A stretch of DNA of 64,000 nucleotides from CAVVSD01 sp963750895 (GCA_963750895.1 CAVVSD010000005.1:1-64000); one strand, 5' to 3'; positions 34,509-44,187 are shown, numbered from the stretch's first letter. Numbers and translations are program-made. Notes: generated by a model not told the origin, from the letters alone.

Positions 34509-34990
34509 GTCCTCTCCGCCGGGAACTTCTCCAGCACCCACTCCGCCCCGAGCTCGGCCCGCCGGTAGGGGCGCCCGCCGACGAGGACGTAGTCGCGGGT
34601 CCGCGGGTCGATCGGGAGCTGGCGCTCGATCGGGAACCACTCGTTGTGCTGCCCGATCAGCTCGTTGACGTCGGCGAACGACCACGACCGCGCCAGGTCG
34701 CGCCATCGGCGCGCGAACGTCGCCGGGTCGCCGCGGTGCTCCTCGCGCAGCGCGTTGTACGCGCGCTCGAGCCTGCGGGTCTCGCGGGCGATCGCCGCGT
34801 CGATCTCCCCCAGCCGCTCCATCCAGCGGGGCCTGACGCCCGCCTGGAGGTACGCCTCCACGCTGCGGCGTGTCTGCCGCGCGCGTCGCGAGAGCGGCTT
34901 CCCGACGCCGTCGACCTGCTCGAGGTCCCGTGCCAGGAGACGCTCGACCGCGTTGCGCCGGTCCTCGTCCTGCGTCCTGTCGTCCGCCAC
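34505..34990 (-). CDS. Conserved hypothetical protein
   Basis: A 161-aa soluble protein, mostly helical and rich in Arg/Glu, ending RPYRRAELGAEWVLEKFPAE. Motifs such as ELIGQHNEWFPIERQLPIDP are conserved in similar actinobacterial proteins as far as I recall, but no domain name or function is known to me. GTG 34990 is used; the longer open frame to 35491 is antisense to the SDR gene and not protein-like. Confidence 0.6.
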   Translation of the reverse strand: MADDRTQDEDRRNAVERLLARDLEQVDGVGKPLSRRARQTRRSVEAYLQAGVRPRWMERLGEIDAAIARETRRLERAYNALREEHRGDPATFARRWRDLARSWSFADVNELIGQHNEWFPIERQLPIDPRTRDYVLVGGRPYRRAELGAEWVLEKFPAERT

Positions 34991-35024
34991 TGCACCCCAT
35001 GCTAGGACCGGCGATGATGTTGTG

Positions 35025-35789
35025 GTGACTGCCCCCCAGCAACCCGGCGCCAAGGTGACGGTCGTGACCGGCGCGGGCTCCGGCATCGGCCGCGCGGTCG
35101 CCGTCGAGCTCGCCGCGCACGGACACCGGCTCGTCCTCGCCGGCCGCCGCGAGGACGCCCTGCAGGAGACGGCCGGCCTCTGCGACGGCGACACGCCGAT
35201 CGTCGTCCCGACCGACGTCCGCGACCCCGCCGCCATCGAGGCCCTCTTCGCCCGCACGCTCGACGCGCACGGCCGCGTCGACGTCCTCTTCAACAACGCC
35301 GGGACCACCGGCCCGGCGGGCACGCCCGACGAGATCGACCCCGCGGCCTGGACCGCGGCCGTGGAGACCAACCTCACCGGGTCGTTCCTGTGCGCCCGCG
35401 CGGCGTTCGCCGCGATGCGCGCCCAGGACCCGCGCGGCGGCCGGATCATCAACAACGGCTCGATCGCCGCGTACACACCGCGCCCGGGCACGATCGCCTA
35501 CAGCGCCACGAAGCACGCGATCACGGGCCTCACGAAGTCCCTCGCGCTGGACGGCCGCCCGTTCGACATCGCCTGCGGTCAGATCGACATCGGCAACGCC
35601 GCGACCGCGATCGCCGAGAAGATGGCCAAGGGCGTCCCGCAGCCGGACGGCAGCATCAGGCCCGAGCCGACGATGGACGTCGGCGAGGTCGGCCGCGCCG
35701 TCGCCCACATGGCCGGCCTCCCGCTGGACGCCAACGTCCTCTTCATGACGATCATGGCGACGAACATGCCGTACGTCGGCCGCGGCTAG
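35025..35789 (+). CDS. Short-chain dehydrogenase/reductase
   Basis: A 254-aa classical SDR: TGAGSGIGRAVAVELAAHG cofactor motif, NNAG, and a complete active site in INNGSIAAYTPRPGTIAYSA (Ser, then Tyr) followed by TKHA (Lys). Glycine-rich motif and Arg in LVLAGRRED suggest NADP preference. Tandem GTG codons at 35022/35025 are the only starts. It is followed by GuaB1 after 4 bp and could be in the same operon. Substrate unknown. Confidence 0.85.
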   Translation: MTAPQQPGAKVTVVTGAGSGIGRAVAVELAAHGHRLVLAGRREDALQETAGLCDGDTPIVVPTDVRDPAAIEALFARTLDAHGRVDVLFNNAGTTGPAGTPDEIDPAAWTAAVETNLTGSFLCARAAFAAMRAQDPRGGRIINNGSIAAYTPRPGTIAYSATKHAITGLTKSLALDGRPFDIACGQIDIGNAATAIAEKMAKGVPQPDGSIRPEPTMDVGEVGRAVAHMAGLPLDANVLFMTIMATNMPYVGRG

Positions 35790-35793
35790 GCAC

Positions 35794-37233
35794 ATGCGGT
35801 TCCTGGACGACCGCGCGCCCCTCACGGACGCGACCTACGACGACGTCTTCCTCGTTCCCCGCCGCTCGGACGTCGCGTCGCGCCTGGACGTCGATCTCAC
35901 GACCCCGGACGGCGTCGGGACGACGATCCCCGTCGTCGCCGCGAACATGACCGCCGTCTCCGGCCGGCGCATGGCCGAGACGATCGCGCGCCGCGGCGGC
36001 CTCGCCGTGCTCCCGCAGGACATCCCGGTCGACGTCGTCAGCGAGGTCATCGCCTGGGTGAAGGCGCGCGACCTCGTCCACGACACGCCGATCACGCTCG
36101 AGCCCACCGCGACCGCGGCCGAGGCCCTGTCGCTGCTGCCCAAGCGCGCGCACGGCGCGGTCATCGTCGTCGAGGGCGGCCGCCCGATCGGCGTCGTGAC
36201 GGAGGCCGACTGCGCGGGCGTCGACCGCTTCGCCCAGCTCGACACGATCATGTCCCGCGAGCTGCTCACCCTCCCCGTCGGGGTGTCGCCGCGGCAGGCG
36301 TTCGACCTCCTCTACGCGGGCGGCCGGCACCGCCTCGCGCCGGTCGTGAACGCCGACGGCTCGCTCGCCGGCGTCCTCACCCGCAGCGGAGCGCTGCGCG
36401 CCTCGATCTACACACCGGCCACCGACGCCCAGGGACACCTGCGGGTCGCGGCGGCGCTCGGCATCTCGCGCAGCGCGCCGGACCGCGCGCGGGCGCTGCT
36501 CGACGCCGGCGCGGACGTGCTCGTGCTCGACACCGCCCACGGCCACCAGGAGCAGATGCTCGAGGCGGTGCGCTCCGTCCGCGCGCTCGACCCGCCGGTC
36601 CCGATCGTCGCGGGCAACGTCGTGACCGCGGAAGGCGTGCGCGACCTCGTCGAGGCGGGCGCGAACATCGTGAAGGTCGGCGTCGGCCCCGGCGCGATGT
36701 GCACGACGCGCATGGTGACCGGCGTCGGGCGACCGCAGTTCTCGGCCGTGCTGGAGTGCGCGGCGCAGGCGCGCGCGCTCGGCGCGCACGTCTGGGCCGA
36801 CGGCGGCGTCCGGCACCCGCGCGACGTCGCGCTGGCGATCGCGGCGGGCGCGGCGAACGTCATGGTCGGCTCGTGGCTGGCGGGCACCCACGAGTCGCCC
36901 GGCGACGCGAACCGCGACGCCGACGGGCGCCTGTACAAGGAGAGCTTCGGCATGGCGTCGGCCCGCGCCGTCCGCACGCGCACGTCCCAGGACTCGCCGT
37001 TCGACCAGGCGCGCAAGGCCATGTTCGAGGAGGGGATCTCCTCGTCGCGCATGTACCTCGACCCCGAGCGGCCCGGCGTCGAGGACGTGCTGGACCGCAT
37101 CGCGGCCGGCCTGCGCAGCGCGTGCACCTACGCGGGCGCGCGCTCCCTGGACGAGCTGCACGAGCGCGCGGTCGTGGGGACGCAGAGCGCCGCGGGGTAC
37201 GCCGAGGGCCAGCCGCTGCGCAGCACTTGGTAG
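35794..37233 (+). CDS. guaB1: GuaB1-type GMP reductase
   Basis: A 479-aa IMP-dehydrogenase-superfamily protein: TIM barrel interrupted by two CBS motifs (about residues 95-205), catalytic Cys303 in GVGPGAMCTTRMVTGVG, and the start MRFLDDRAPLTDATYDDVFL that marks the actinobacterial GuaB1 branch. That branch has been shown in mycobacteria to convert GMP to IMP with NADPH, unlike GuaB2. The gene follows an SDR by 4 bp and overlaps the MFS exporter start. Confidence 0.85.
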   Translation: MRFLDDRAPLTDATYDDVFLVPRRSDVASRLDVDLTTPDGVGTTIPVVAANMTAVSGRRMAETIARRGGLAVLPQDIPVDVVSEVIAWVKARDLVHDTPITLEPTATAAEALSLLPKRAHGAVIVVEGGRPIGVVTEADCAGVDRFAQLDTIMSRELLTLPVGVSPRQAFDLLYAGGRHRLAPVVNADGSLAGVLTRSGALRASIYTPATDAQGHLRVAAALGISRSAPDRARALLDAGADVLVLDTAHGHQEQMLEAVRSVRALDPPVPIVAGNVVTAEGVRDLVEAGANIVKVGVGPGAMCTTRMVTGVGRPQFSAVLECAAQARALGAHVWADGGVRHPRDVALAIAAGAANVMVGSWLAGTHESPGDANRDADGRLYKESFGMASARAVRTRTSQDSPFDQARKAMFEEGISSSRMYLDPERPGVEDVLDRIAAGLRSACTYAGARSLDELHERAVVGTQSAAGYAEGQPLRSTW

Positions 37234-38420
37234 CGACGCAAGGCACGCGGGTCTCCCGCCGCCTCGTCGTCCTCATGGCGATCGCGGGCGGCGCGTCGGT
37301 CGCGAACCTCTACTACGCCCAGCCGCTGCTGGACGTCATCGCCCACTCGCTCGGGGTGTCCATCGAGGCGGCCGGCCTCATCGTGACGTTCACGCAGCTG
37401 GGCTATCTGTTCGGGATCGTCGCGCTCGTGCCGCTCGGCGACATGGTCGAGCGCCGCCGGTACGTCCCGCGCGTGCTCGTCGTCGCGGCACTCGCATTGA
37501 CGTGCACCGCGGCCGCGCCGTCGCTGCCCGTCATCGCGATCGCGCTGGTCGTCGTCGGCGTGACCTCGGTCGGCGCACAGCTGCTCATCCCGTTCGCCGC
37601 CACGCTCGCCCGCGACGACGAGCGCGGGACCGTGATGGGCATCGTCATGAGCGGCGTGCTGCTCGGCGTCCTGCTCGCCAGGACCGTCAGCGGCCTGCTC
37701 GCCGAGCTCGGCGGCTGGCGGCTCGTCTACGGATGCGCGGCCGTGCTGATGCTGACGCTCGCCGTCGTGCTGTCGCGGTCGCTGCCGTGGCATGCGCCGT
37801 CGGCCTGGATCGGCTACCGCCCGCTGTTCGGCTCGGTCACCAGGCTCGTGCGCTCCGAGCCGCTCCTGCGGCGCAGGATGCTGCTCTCGTTCCTCGGCTT
37901 CGCGAACTTCACGATCCTCTGGACGTCGCTGACGTTCCTGCTCAGCGACCCGCCGTACGACTACTCCGAGGGCACGATCGGGCTCTTCGGGCTGCTGGGC
38001 ATCGGCGGCGCGATCGCCGCCCAGGTCGCGGGCAAGGTCATCGACCGCGGCTACGTCCACGTGCTCACGGGGATCGCGCTGACCGGGATCCTCGTCGCAC
38101 GGCTGATCATGACGCAGGCCGAGGACGCGCTCGCCGTCCTGCTCATCGGCATGGTCCTGTTCGACGTGTCGCAGCAGAGCTCCCTCGTCTGCCACCAGAA
38201 CGTCGTCCTCAACGTCACGAGCGAGGCCCGCGGACGGGCGACGACCGCCCAGGTCTCCTCCGCGTTCGTCGGTGGCGCGATCGGCTCGGCCATCGCCGCC
38301 GCGACCTACGCGGCGGGCGGCTGGCAGCTCGTCAACGGCCTCGCGACGGGCCTCGCCGCGCTGGCCCTCCTCGCGTGGGCGGCGGAGCGCATCCGGGTGC
38401 GACGCGCCGGTGCGCGATGA
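37227..38420 (+). CDS. MFS transporter, drug/metabolite exporter type
   Basis: A 397-aa twelve-helix MFS protein. It starts at TTG 37227, overlapping the GuaB1 stop, or at ATG 37275; VSRRLVVLMAIAGGASVANL and YYAQPLLDVIAHSLGVSIEA are typical of the AraJ/CynX-like exporters that include predicted arabinose and drug pumps, followed by LVPLGDMVERRRYVPR, the cytoplasmic loop between helices 2 and 3. Its stop overlaps the start of the MetE-like gene. Substrate unknown. Confidence 0.8.
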   Translation: MVATQGTRVSRRLVVLMAIAGGASVANLYYAQPLLDVIAHSLGVSIEAAGLIVTFTQLGYLFGIVALVPLGDMVERRRYVPRVLVVAALALTCTAAAPSLPVIAIALVVVGVTSVGAQLLIPFAATLARDDERGTVMGIVMSGVLLGVLLARTVSGLLAELGGWRLVYGCAAVLMLTLAVVLSRSLPWHAPSAWIGYRPLFGSVTRLVRSEPLLRRRMLLSFLGFANFTILWTSLTFLLSDPPYDYSEGTIGLFGLLGIGGAIAAQVAGKVIDRGYVHVLTGIALTGILVARLIMTQAEDALAVLLIGMVLFDVSQQSSLVCHQNVVLNVTSEARGRATTAQVSSAFVGGAIGSAIAAATYAAGGWQLVNGLATGLAALALLAWAAERIRVRRAGAR

Positions 38421-39454
38421 TCATGCACGTGAATCGAATCCTCCCCACGACGGTCGTGGGCAGCCTCCCCCAGCCGGACTGGCTCCTCGACCGCGACATG
38501 CTGCGCGACCGCCTCCCCGCGCGCGTCCGCACACCTGACCTCTGGCGTGTCGCCCCCGACCTCCTCGAGACCGCGCAGGACGACGCGACCCTCATCGCCA
38601 TCCGCGACATGGAGCGCGCCGGCGTCGACATCATCACCGACGGGGAGATCCGCCGGGAGAGCTACTCCAACCGCTTCGCGACCGCGCTCGAGGGCATGGA
38701 TCTCGACAACCCCGCCGAGATCCTCAGCCGCGCGGGCAAGCCCAACAAGGTCCCCCGGGTGACGGGCAGGATCCGCCGCCGGGAGCCGGTGGAGGTCCGC
38801 GACCTCGAGTTCCTGCGGCGCAACACCGACCGCCAGGTGAAGATCACGCTGCCCGGCCCGTTCACCATGAGCCAGCAGGCCGTCGACGAGCACTACGGCG
38901 ACGTCCGCGCGCTCGCGATGGACCTCGCCGTCGCGGTCAACGAGGAGGTCCGCGACCTCTTCGCCGCGGGCGCCGACGTGGTCCAGATCGACGAGCCGTG
39001 GGTCCAGTCGCGGCCGGAGCAGGCCCGCGAGTACGCGATCGAGGTCATCAACCGCGCCCTCGACGGCGTCGGCGGCACGACCGCGCTGCACTCGTGCTTC
39101 GGCTACGCGCACATGGTCCACGACCGGCCGCCGGGCTATCCGATCCTGGCCGAGCTCAACGACTGCGCCGCCGACCAGCTCGTGATCGAGGCGGCCCAGC
39201 CCGACCTGGACCTCTCCGTCCTCGAGCAGCTCCCGGACAAGGTCATCGCGATCGGCGTCGTCAGCCTGGGAGACCTCGAGGTGGAGCCGGTCGACGTCAT
39301 CGCCGACCGCATCCGCGCCGCCCTGCGCCACGTCGACGCCGGGCGGCTGCAGGTCGCGCCGGACTGCGGGATGAAGTACCTGCCGCGCGACGTCGCGGTC
39401 GGCAAGCTCGCCGCGATGGTGCACGCGGCGGACATCGTGCGGCGGGAGCTCTAG
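38417..39454 (+). CDS. MetE-like methyltransferase (cobalamin-independent methionine synthase family)
   Basis: A 345-aa protein corresponding to the catalytic half of MetE: TTVVGSLPQPDWLLDRDMLR at the start, DVVQIDEPWVQSRP with the substrate-binding Asp/Glu, LHSCFGYAHMVH supplying His and Cys zinc ligands and APDCGMKYLPRDVA the second Cys. Such short MetE homologues transfer methyl groups to homocysteine-like thiols or act in archaeal-type methionine synthesis; without the N-terminal half it may use a donor other than polyglutamyl folate. ATG 38417 overlaps the MFS stop; the 3' end overlaps the GT2 gene by 4 bp. Confidence 0.85.
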   Translation: MIMHVNRILPTTVVGSLPQPDWLLDRDMLRDRLPARVRTPDLWRVAPDLLETAQDDATLIAIRDMERAGVDIITDGEIRRESYSNRFATALEGMDLDNPAEILSRAGKPNKVPRVTGRIRRREPVEVRDLEFLRRNTDRQVKITLPGPFTMSQQAVDEHYGDVRALAMDLAVAVNEEVRDLFAAGADVVQIDEPWVQSRPEQAREYAIEVINRALDGVGGTTALHSCFGYAHMVHDRPPGYPILAELNDCAADQLVIEAAQPDLDLSVLEQLPDKVIAIGVVSLGDLEVEPVDVIADRIRAALRHVDAGRLQVAPDCGMKYLPRDVAVGKLAAMVHAADIVRREL

Positions 39455-40647
39455 AGGACCGGCGGCTCGGCCGGCGCCGCCTGCGTGGTCTGCGGGCGGT
39501 GCCGCCGGGCGAACACCCAGGTCCGGAAGGCCACGTAGCGGGTGACCGTCGCGGCGAGGCTCGCGGCGATGAGCACCGCCAGCTCGACCCAGCGGGCCGG
39601 CGTGGCGTCCAGGCCGTGGAGCACGGCGAGCGCGCCCGTGGTCAGACCCACCGTGAGGACGAACACGAACGCACCGCGGACGTGGTGCCCGGCCAGGCCC
39701 TCGCGCCCGGTGACGCGGAACGTGTAGCGCCGGTTGGCCGCGGTGTTGGCCACCGCCGTGATCGCGAGCGCCGCGATGTTCGCGCCGCCGGCACCCAGCG
39801 CGCCGCGCAGGAGCAGGAAGAGCAGCGCGTAGGCGATCGTCGACAGGACGCCGACGAGGAGGAACCGGGCGATCGCGCCGTCCGCGGCGAGCCGCGCGAC
39901 GCCGCGCAGGTCGTCCCACGCGGTCCTCACGATGTCCACGCGCGAGTCGGGGTCGTCGACCCAGTCCACGGGGATCTCATGGATGCGCAGGCCGCGCCGC
40001 TGGGCGAGCACGAGCAGCTCGGTGTCGAAGAACCAGCCGTCGTCGTGCACGTCATCGATGAGGCCACGCAGCGCGCTGGTGCGCACCGCCTTGAAGCCGC
40101 ACTGCGCATCGCTGAAGCGGGCGCGCAGGGCCGTGTGGAGGATCGTGTTGTACGCACGGGAGATGAGCTCACGCTTGGGGCCGCGGACCACCCGTGCGCC
40201 GTGCGCGAGGCGGGTGCCGATGGCGAGATCGGAGTGCCCCGACAGCAGCGGGGCGACGAGCGGCATCAGGCCGCGCAGGTCCGTCGAGAGGTCGACGTCC
40301 ATGTAGCAGACGACCTGCGCCGAGCTGGAGGACCAGGCGGCGCGCAGCGCGCGGCCGCGGCCCTTCTCCTCGAGGCGCAGCACCTTCACGCCACGCAGCT
40401 CGCGAGCCATCCGGCGTGCGATCTGCGGCGTGCCGTCGGTGCTCGCGTTGTCGGCGACGATGATCCGCCAGGTGAAGGGCAGCTCGGCGGAGAGGAACCG
40501 GTGCAGGCGCCGGATCGTGGACTCGAGGACCGCCTCCTCGTTGTACACGGGGATGACGATGTCGATCTGGGGCGCCTGGTCGGCCAGCGGGGGCATGGCA
40601 CGCAGGACGGCCGATCCGTCGACGGTGCCTGTGTGCTCAGCGTTCAT
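39451..40647 (-). CDS. Glycosyltransferase family 2 fused to a GtrA membrane domain
   Basis: A 398-aa fusion. Residues 25-235 are a GT-A family-2 transferase close to dolichyl-phosphate sugar synthases: IDIVIPVYNEEAVLE, VADNASTDGTPQIARRMA and the metal-binding DxD in CYMDVDLSTDLRG. Residues about 260-395 form four hydrophobic helices of the GtrA type (ARFLLVGVLSTIAYALLFLL, NTAANRRYTFRVTG), which is thought to flip lipid-linked sugars. The protein probably makes and flips a polyprenyl-phosphate sugar for surface glycans. It may be controlled by, or share a locus with, the two-component system just upstream on the same strand. Confidence 0.87.
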   Translation of the reverse strand: MNAEHTGTVDGSAVLRAMPPLADQAPQIDIVIPVYNEEAVLESTIRRLHRFLSAELPFTWRIIVADNASTDGTPQIARRMARELRGVKVLRLEEKGRGRALRAAWSSSSAQVVCYMDVDLSTDLRGLMPLVAPLLSGHSDLAIGTRLAHGARVVRGPKRELISRAYNTILHTALRARFSDAQCGFKAVRTSALRGLIDDVHDDGWFFDTELLVLAQRRGLRIHEIPVDWVDDPDSRVDIVRTAWDDLRGVARLAADGAIARFLLVGVLSTIAYALLFLLLRGALGAGGANIAALAITAVANTAANRRYTFRVTGREGLAGHHVRGAFVFVLTVGLTTGALAVLHGLDATPARWVELAVLIAASLAATVTRYVAFRTWVFARRHRPQTTQAAPAEPPVL

Positions 40648-40707
40648 GCCAGCAGGATCGGCAGCCCCCGTCGGAGGAGGGTCGGGATCGGCTGAGAGGA
40701 CTCTGAG

Positions 40708-42192
40708 TCAGTCGACGGGGGTCGCGACCGGGCCCGTGGCCCGTGCGCGCACGCCCGCGGTGGGCAGCGTCACGACGAAGCACGCGCCCCCGTCCGGCGC
40801 GTTGCCGGCGGACACCTCGCCGCCGTGCGCGTCGACGATCGCGGCGACGATCGCCAGGCCCAGGCCCGCGCCGCCGCGGCCGCGCTCACGCCCGCCCTCC
40901 GCGCGCCAGAAGCGCTCGAAGAGGTGGTCGGGCTGGTCGGTCGGCAGCCCGGGCCCGTGGTCGCGCACCTCGAGTCGCGCGCGGTCGCCCGCGTGCGTGA
41001 CGCCGACCTCGATCGGCGTCCCCGGCGGCGTGTGGACGAGCGCGTTGCGCAGCAGGTTCGCGAGCACCTGACGCAGGCGGTCGGGCTCGCCGGAGACCGT
41101 CGTGGTCCCGTCGAGCTCGAGCTCGATGTCGCGGTCGGGCGCGGTCGCGCGGGCGTCGTCGACCGCGTCGGCGGTGAGCGCGGCGAGGTCGACCTCCTCG
41201 CGCTCGGCCTCCTGCACCTCGTCGAGCCGGGCGAGCAGCAGGAGGTCCTCGACGAGGACGCCCATGCGCTGGGCCTCCTCCTCGATGCGGCGCATGGCCT
41301 TCGCGGTGTCCTCCGGCTCCTTGGCCGCGCCGATGCGGAACAGCTCGGCGTAGCCGCGGATCGACGCGAGCGGCGTGCGCAGCTCGTGCGACGCGTCGGC
41401 CAGGAAGCGCCGCAGGCGGTCCTCGCTGGCCTCCCGCTCGGCGAACGCGTGCTCGAGGCGGTCGAGCATCGCGTTGAGCGCGAGGCCGAGCCTGCCGACC
41501 TCGGTGCGGGGGTCGGTCGCCTCGATGCGGTGCGAGAGATCGCCGCCGGCGATCGCGCCGGCGGTGTGCCCCATGCGGTCCAGCGGCAGCAGGCCGATGC
41601 GCACGACCATCCAGGCGACGGCGCCGAGGATCGCCAGGACGCCGAGGATCACGAGCCCCATGACCAGCAGCAGCTGGTTCAGCGTGCGGTCGACCTCGTG
41701 GAGCGGCACGGCCGCGACGACGGTGCCGCCCGCCCGGTCGTTCACGGCGTAGACGCGATAGCGGTCGTCGTCGCCGCTCGTCCCGTCGACGGTGAACAGC
41801 TTCTCCACGGGCACGGTCTTGGGCAGGTCGGGATGCGCGTCGACGGTCTCGTCGCTGTAGACGAGCACGATGTCGTCCTCGACGGTCCCGTCCGGGCTGC
41901 GCCGCTGCCCGTAGGTGCCGGCCGGCGGCTGCGCGCCGGGTCCGCCGCCGGGCGGCGCGGGGCGGTCCAGACCACGACCGGCTCCCTGCGGCGAGCTGTC
42001 GCCGTCGCGCGGCGCGAAGCCGTTGCCGCTCAGCGCGACGGCCACGGCGAACGGCGCCGCACGCGCCTGCTGGTCGACGCGCTCGTAGAGGAACCTGCGC
42101 TGCTCGGCGTACGTCACCCCTGCGAGCACGAGCAGCCCGACCGCGGCGAGCGCGAGCAGCCCTGCGATGAGCCGGGCCCGCAGGGAGGCCAT
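40708..42192 (-). CDS. Sensor histidine kinase
   Basis: A 494-aa membrane kinase: first transmembrane helix at residues 7-28, an extracytoplasmic region (about 30-170) with a Gly/Pro-rich stretch, second helix at 172-198, HAMP linker, HisKA with phosphoacceptor His269 in LADASHELRTPLAS, and an HATPase domain (LLRNALVHTPPGTP, DHGPGLPTDQPDHLFERFWR, GGAGLGLAIV). Encoded 4 bp downstream of the OmpR-type regulator, with which it surely pairs. Signal unknown; it resembles TcrY/MprB-like actinobacterial kinases in layout. Confidence 0.88.
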   Translation of the reverse strand: MASLRARLIAGLLALAAVGLLVLAGVTYAEQRRFLYERVDQQARAAPFAVAVALSGNGFAPRDGDSSPQGAGRGLDRPAPPGGGPGAQPPAGTYGQRRSPDGTVEDDIVLVYSDETVDAHPDLPKTVPVEKLFTVDGTSGDDDRYRVYAVNDRAGGTVVAAVPLHEVDRTLNQLLLVMGLVILGVLAILGAVAWMVVRIGLLPLDRMGHTAGAIAGGDLSHRIEATDPRTEVGRLGLALNAMLDRLEHAFAEREASEDRLRRFLADASHELRTPLASIRGYAELFRIGAAKEPEDTAKAMRRIEEEAQRMGVLVEDLLLLARLDEVQEAEREEVDLAALTADAVDDARATAPDRDIELELDGTTTVSGEPDRLRQVLANLLRNALVHTPPGTPIEVGVTHAGDRARLEVRDHGPGLPTDQPDHLFERFWRAEGGRERGRGGAGLGLAIVAAIVDAHGGEVSAGNAPDGGACFVVTLPTAGVRARATGPVATPVD

Positions 42193-42196
42193 CGGG

Positions 42197-42898
42197 TCAG
42201 GTCCGCGGCGCGCGCAGCGCGTAGCCCACGCCGCGCACCGTGTGGATGAGCGACGGGCCGTGCACGTCGAGCTTCTTGCGCAGGTAGCTCACGTAGGTCT
42301 CCAGTACCCGCGCGTCGCCGCCGAAGTCGTACTTCCAGACGTGCTCGAGCAGCTGCGCACGCGTCAGCACGCGACGCGGGTTCAGCATGAGATAGCGCAG
42401 CAGCCGGTACTCCGTCGCAGTCAGGTCGACGAGCTCGCCCGCCCGCGTGACCTCGCGCGTCTCCTCGTCGAGCTCGAGGTCCTCGAAGACGAGCCGCCCG
42501 GAGTCGGGCTCCGCGAGGCCCGTGCGGCGCAGGATCGTCCGGATGCGGGCGATCAGCTCCTCGAGGCTGAACGGCTTGGTGACGTAGTCGTCGCCGCCGA
42601 TCGAGAGGCCGCGGATCTTGTCCGCGGTGTCGTCCCGGGCCGTCAGGAAGATGATGGGCACACGCGCGCGCTGCGCACCGAGACGCTGCGCGACGTCGAA
42701 GCCCTCCATGTCCGGCAGCATCACGTCGAGCACCATGAGGTGCGGGCGGAAGTCGGCGACGGCGCTCAGTGCGTCCGCCCCGGTCCCGGCCGATTCGACG
42801 GCGAAGCCCTGGAAGCGCAGGGCCATGGTCACCACGTCGACGATGTTGGGCTCATCGTCGACCACCAGAACGCGGTGAGCATCTGTCAGATCGCTCAT
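42197..42898 (-). CDS. OmpR/PhoB-family response regulator
   Basis: A 233-aa regulator. Receiver domain with acidic pair in VLVVDDEPNIVDVV, phosphoacceptor Asp58 (VLDVMLPDMEG) and YVTKPFSLEELIAR; C-terminal winged helix ending VRGVGYALRAPRT. ATG 42898 was chosen because the receiver pattern begins directly after MSDLTDAHRV. The 118-bp gap to the divergent alcohol dehydrogenase probably carries both promoters. Cognate of the histidine kinase downstream. Confidence 0.88.
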   Translation of the reverse strand: MSDLTDAHRVLVVDDEPNIVDVVTMALRFQGFAVESAGTGADALSAVADFRPHLMVLDVMLPDMEGFDVAQRLGAQRARVPIIFLTARDDTADKIRGLSIGGDDYVTKPFSLEELIARIRTILRRTGLAEPDSGRLVFEDLELDEETREVTRAGELVDLTATEYRLLRYLMLNPRRVLTRAQLLEHVWKYDFGGDARVLETYVSYLRKKLDVHGPSLIHTVRGVGYALRAPRT

Positions 42899-43016
42899 AT
42901 GACAAGTATCGGAGACATTGCTGGGAGCAGCCTGAGAGTCGACTGTATTCCCGTCCCTGCCGCCGGGCATGGCAGTGTTCCGATCCCGAACATCGACGCC
43001 GGAGGAGAACCGAGCG

Positions 43017-44126
43017 ATGCAGGTCACGGCTGCCGTGCTGGAGGAGCATCACAAGCCCCTGAACGTCCAGGAGCTCGAGATCGACGAGCCGCTGGCCGGT
43101 GAGGTGCTCGTCAAGATCGTGGCCAGCGGCGTGTGCCACACGGACGCGATCGCCCAGGAGGCCAACTTCCCGTTCCCGCTGCCCGGCGTGCTGGGCCACG
43201 AGGGCGCGGGGATCGTCGAGGCGGTCGGCGACGGCGTCACGAAGGTCGCGCAGGGCGACAAGGTCATCATCGGCTGGCCGTGGTGCGGCGAGTGCCGCAA
43301 CTGCCTCGCCGGCCGCCAGCGCTACTGCATGCAGATCGGGCCGCTCGTCGGCGCGGGCGTCCGGCTCTCCACCGGCGGCACCTGCCTGTCGCGCGGCAGC
43401 GAGGCGGTCCACGGGCACTTCTTCGGGCAGTCGTCGTTCTCGACGTACTCGATCACGACCGAGCGGGCCGTCGTGAAGGTCGCCGACGACGCGCCGATCG
43501 AGCTGTTCGGACCGCTGGGCTGCGGCCTGGCGACCGGCGCGGGCGCGATCTTCAACGCGCTGCGCCCGGAGGCGGGCTCGGTCATCGCGATCTTCGGGAC
43601 CGGGGCCGTGGGCCTCTCGGCCACCATGGCGTCCGCGCTCAGCGGCGCCAAGAGCATCATCGCGATCGACGTCGTCGACCATCGCCTCGCGCTCGCCAAG
43701 GAGCTCGGCGCGACGGACACGATCAACGCGAAGGAGACCGACCCGGTCGCCGCCATCCGCGAGATCGCGGGCCAGGGCTCGATGGGCGCCGACTACGCGC
43801 TGGAGTGCACCGGCAACCTCGACGTGCTGCGCCAGTCGGTCGACTGCCTGAACATGCCGGGCACCGCGGCGCTCATCGGCGGCGCTCCCGCCGGCGCGGA
43901 GTACACGCTCGACCACCTCACCACGCTGTGGGGACGCACCGTGCGCGGCATCCTCGGCGGCGAGGGCCAGAGCGAGCAGCTGCTCCCGACGCTCGTGGAG
44001 CTCCACGCGCAGGGCCGCTTCCCGTTCGACCGGCTCGTGCAGTTCTTCACCCTCGACGAGGTGAACGAGGCGATGGCGGCCTCGGCGCGGGGCGAGGTCC
44101 TCAAGCCGGTGCTCAAGATGGCCTGA
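43017..44126 (+). CDS. Zinc-dependent alcohol dehydrogenase, aryl-alcohol type
   Basis: A 369-aa medium-chain dehydrogenase. Catalytic zinc ligands lie in ASGVCHTDAIA (Cys), VLGHEGAGIVEAVG (His) and LGCGLATGAG (Cys); the structural zinc uses the four cysteines of CGECRNCLAGRQRYC; the NAD motif is IFGTGAVGLSATMA. Overall pattern is closest to aryl-alcohol/benzyl-alcohol dehydrogenases (XylB/AreB). Starts at ATG 43017 behind GGAGGAG. Followed 61 bp later by MetK; divergent from the two-component system. Aromatic alcohols are the most likely substrates, which fits the O-demethylase-like gene earlier. Confidence 0.85.
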   Translation: MQVTAAVLEEHHKPLNVQELEIDEPLAGEVLVKIVASGVCHTDAIAQEANFPFPLPGVLGHEGAGIVEAVGDGVTKVAQGDKVIIGWPWCGECRNCLAGRQRYCMQIGPLVGAGVRLSTGGTCLSRGSEAVHGHFFGQSSFSTYSITTERAVVKVADDAPIELFGPLGCGLATGAGAIFNALRPEAGSVIAIFGTGAVGLSATMASALSGAKSIIAIDVVDHRLALAKELGATDTINAKETDPVAAIREIAGQGSMGADYALECTGNLDVLRQSVDCLNMPGTAALIGGAPAGAEYTLDHLTTLWGRTVRGILGGEGQSEQLLPTLVELHAQGRFPFDRLVQFFTLDEVNEAMAASARGEVLKPVLKMA

Positions 44127-44187
44127 GCCGTTGGCAACTGTCCCACGCCGGGTAGCCCACGACGAAGAGAGTTCCGAGGAGAACGCG

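Noticed and set aside
42899..43016. Leaderless transcript or riboswitch before the response regulator / alcohol dehydrogenase
   Set aside because: The 118-bp gap has promoter-like AT-richer stretches but no structure I can match to a known riboswitch.
44127..44187. SAM riboswitch upstream of metK
   Set aside because: Sixty bases are too few for SAM-I/II/IV aptamers and no characteristic helices are seen.
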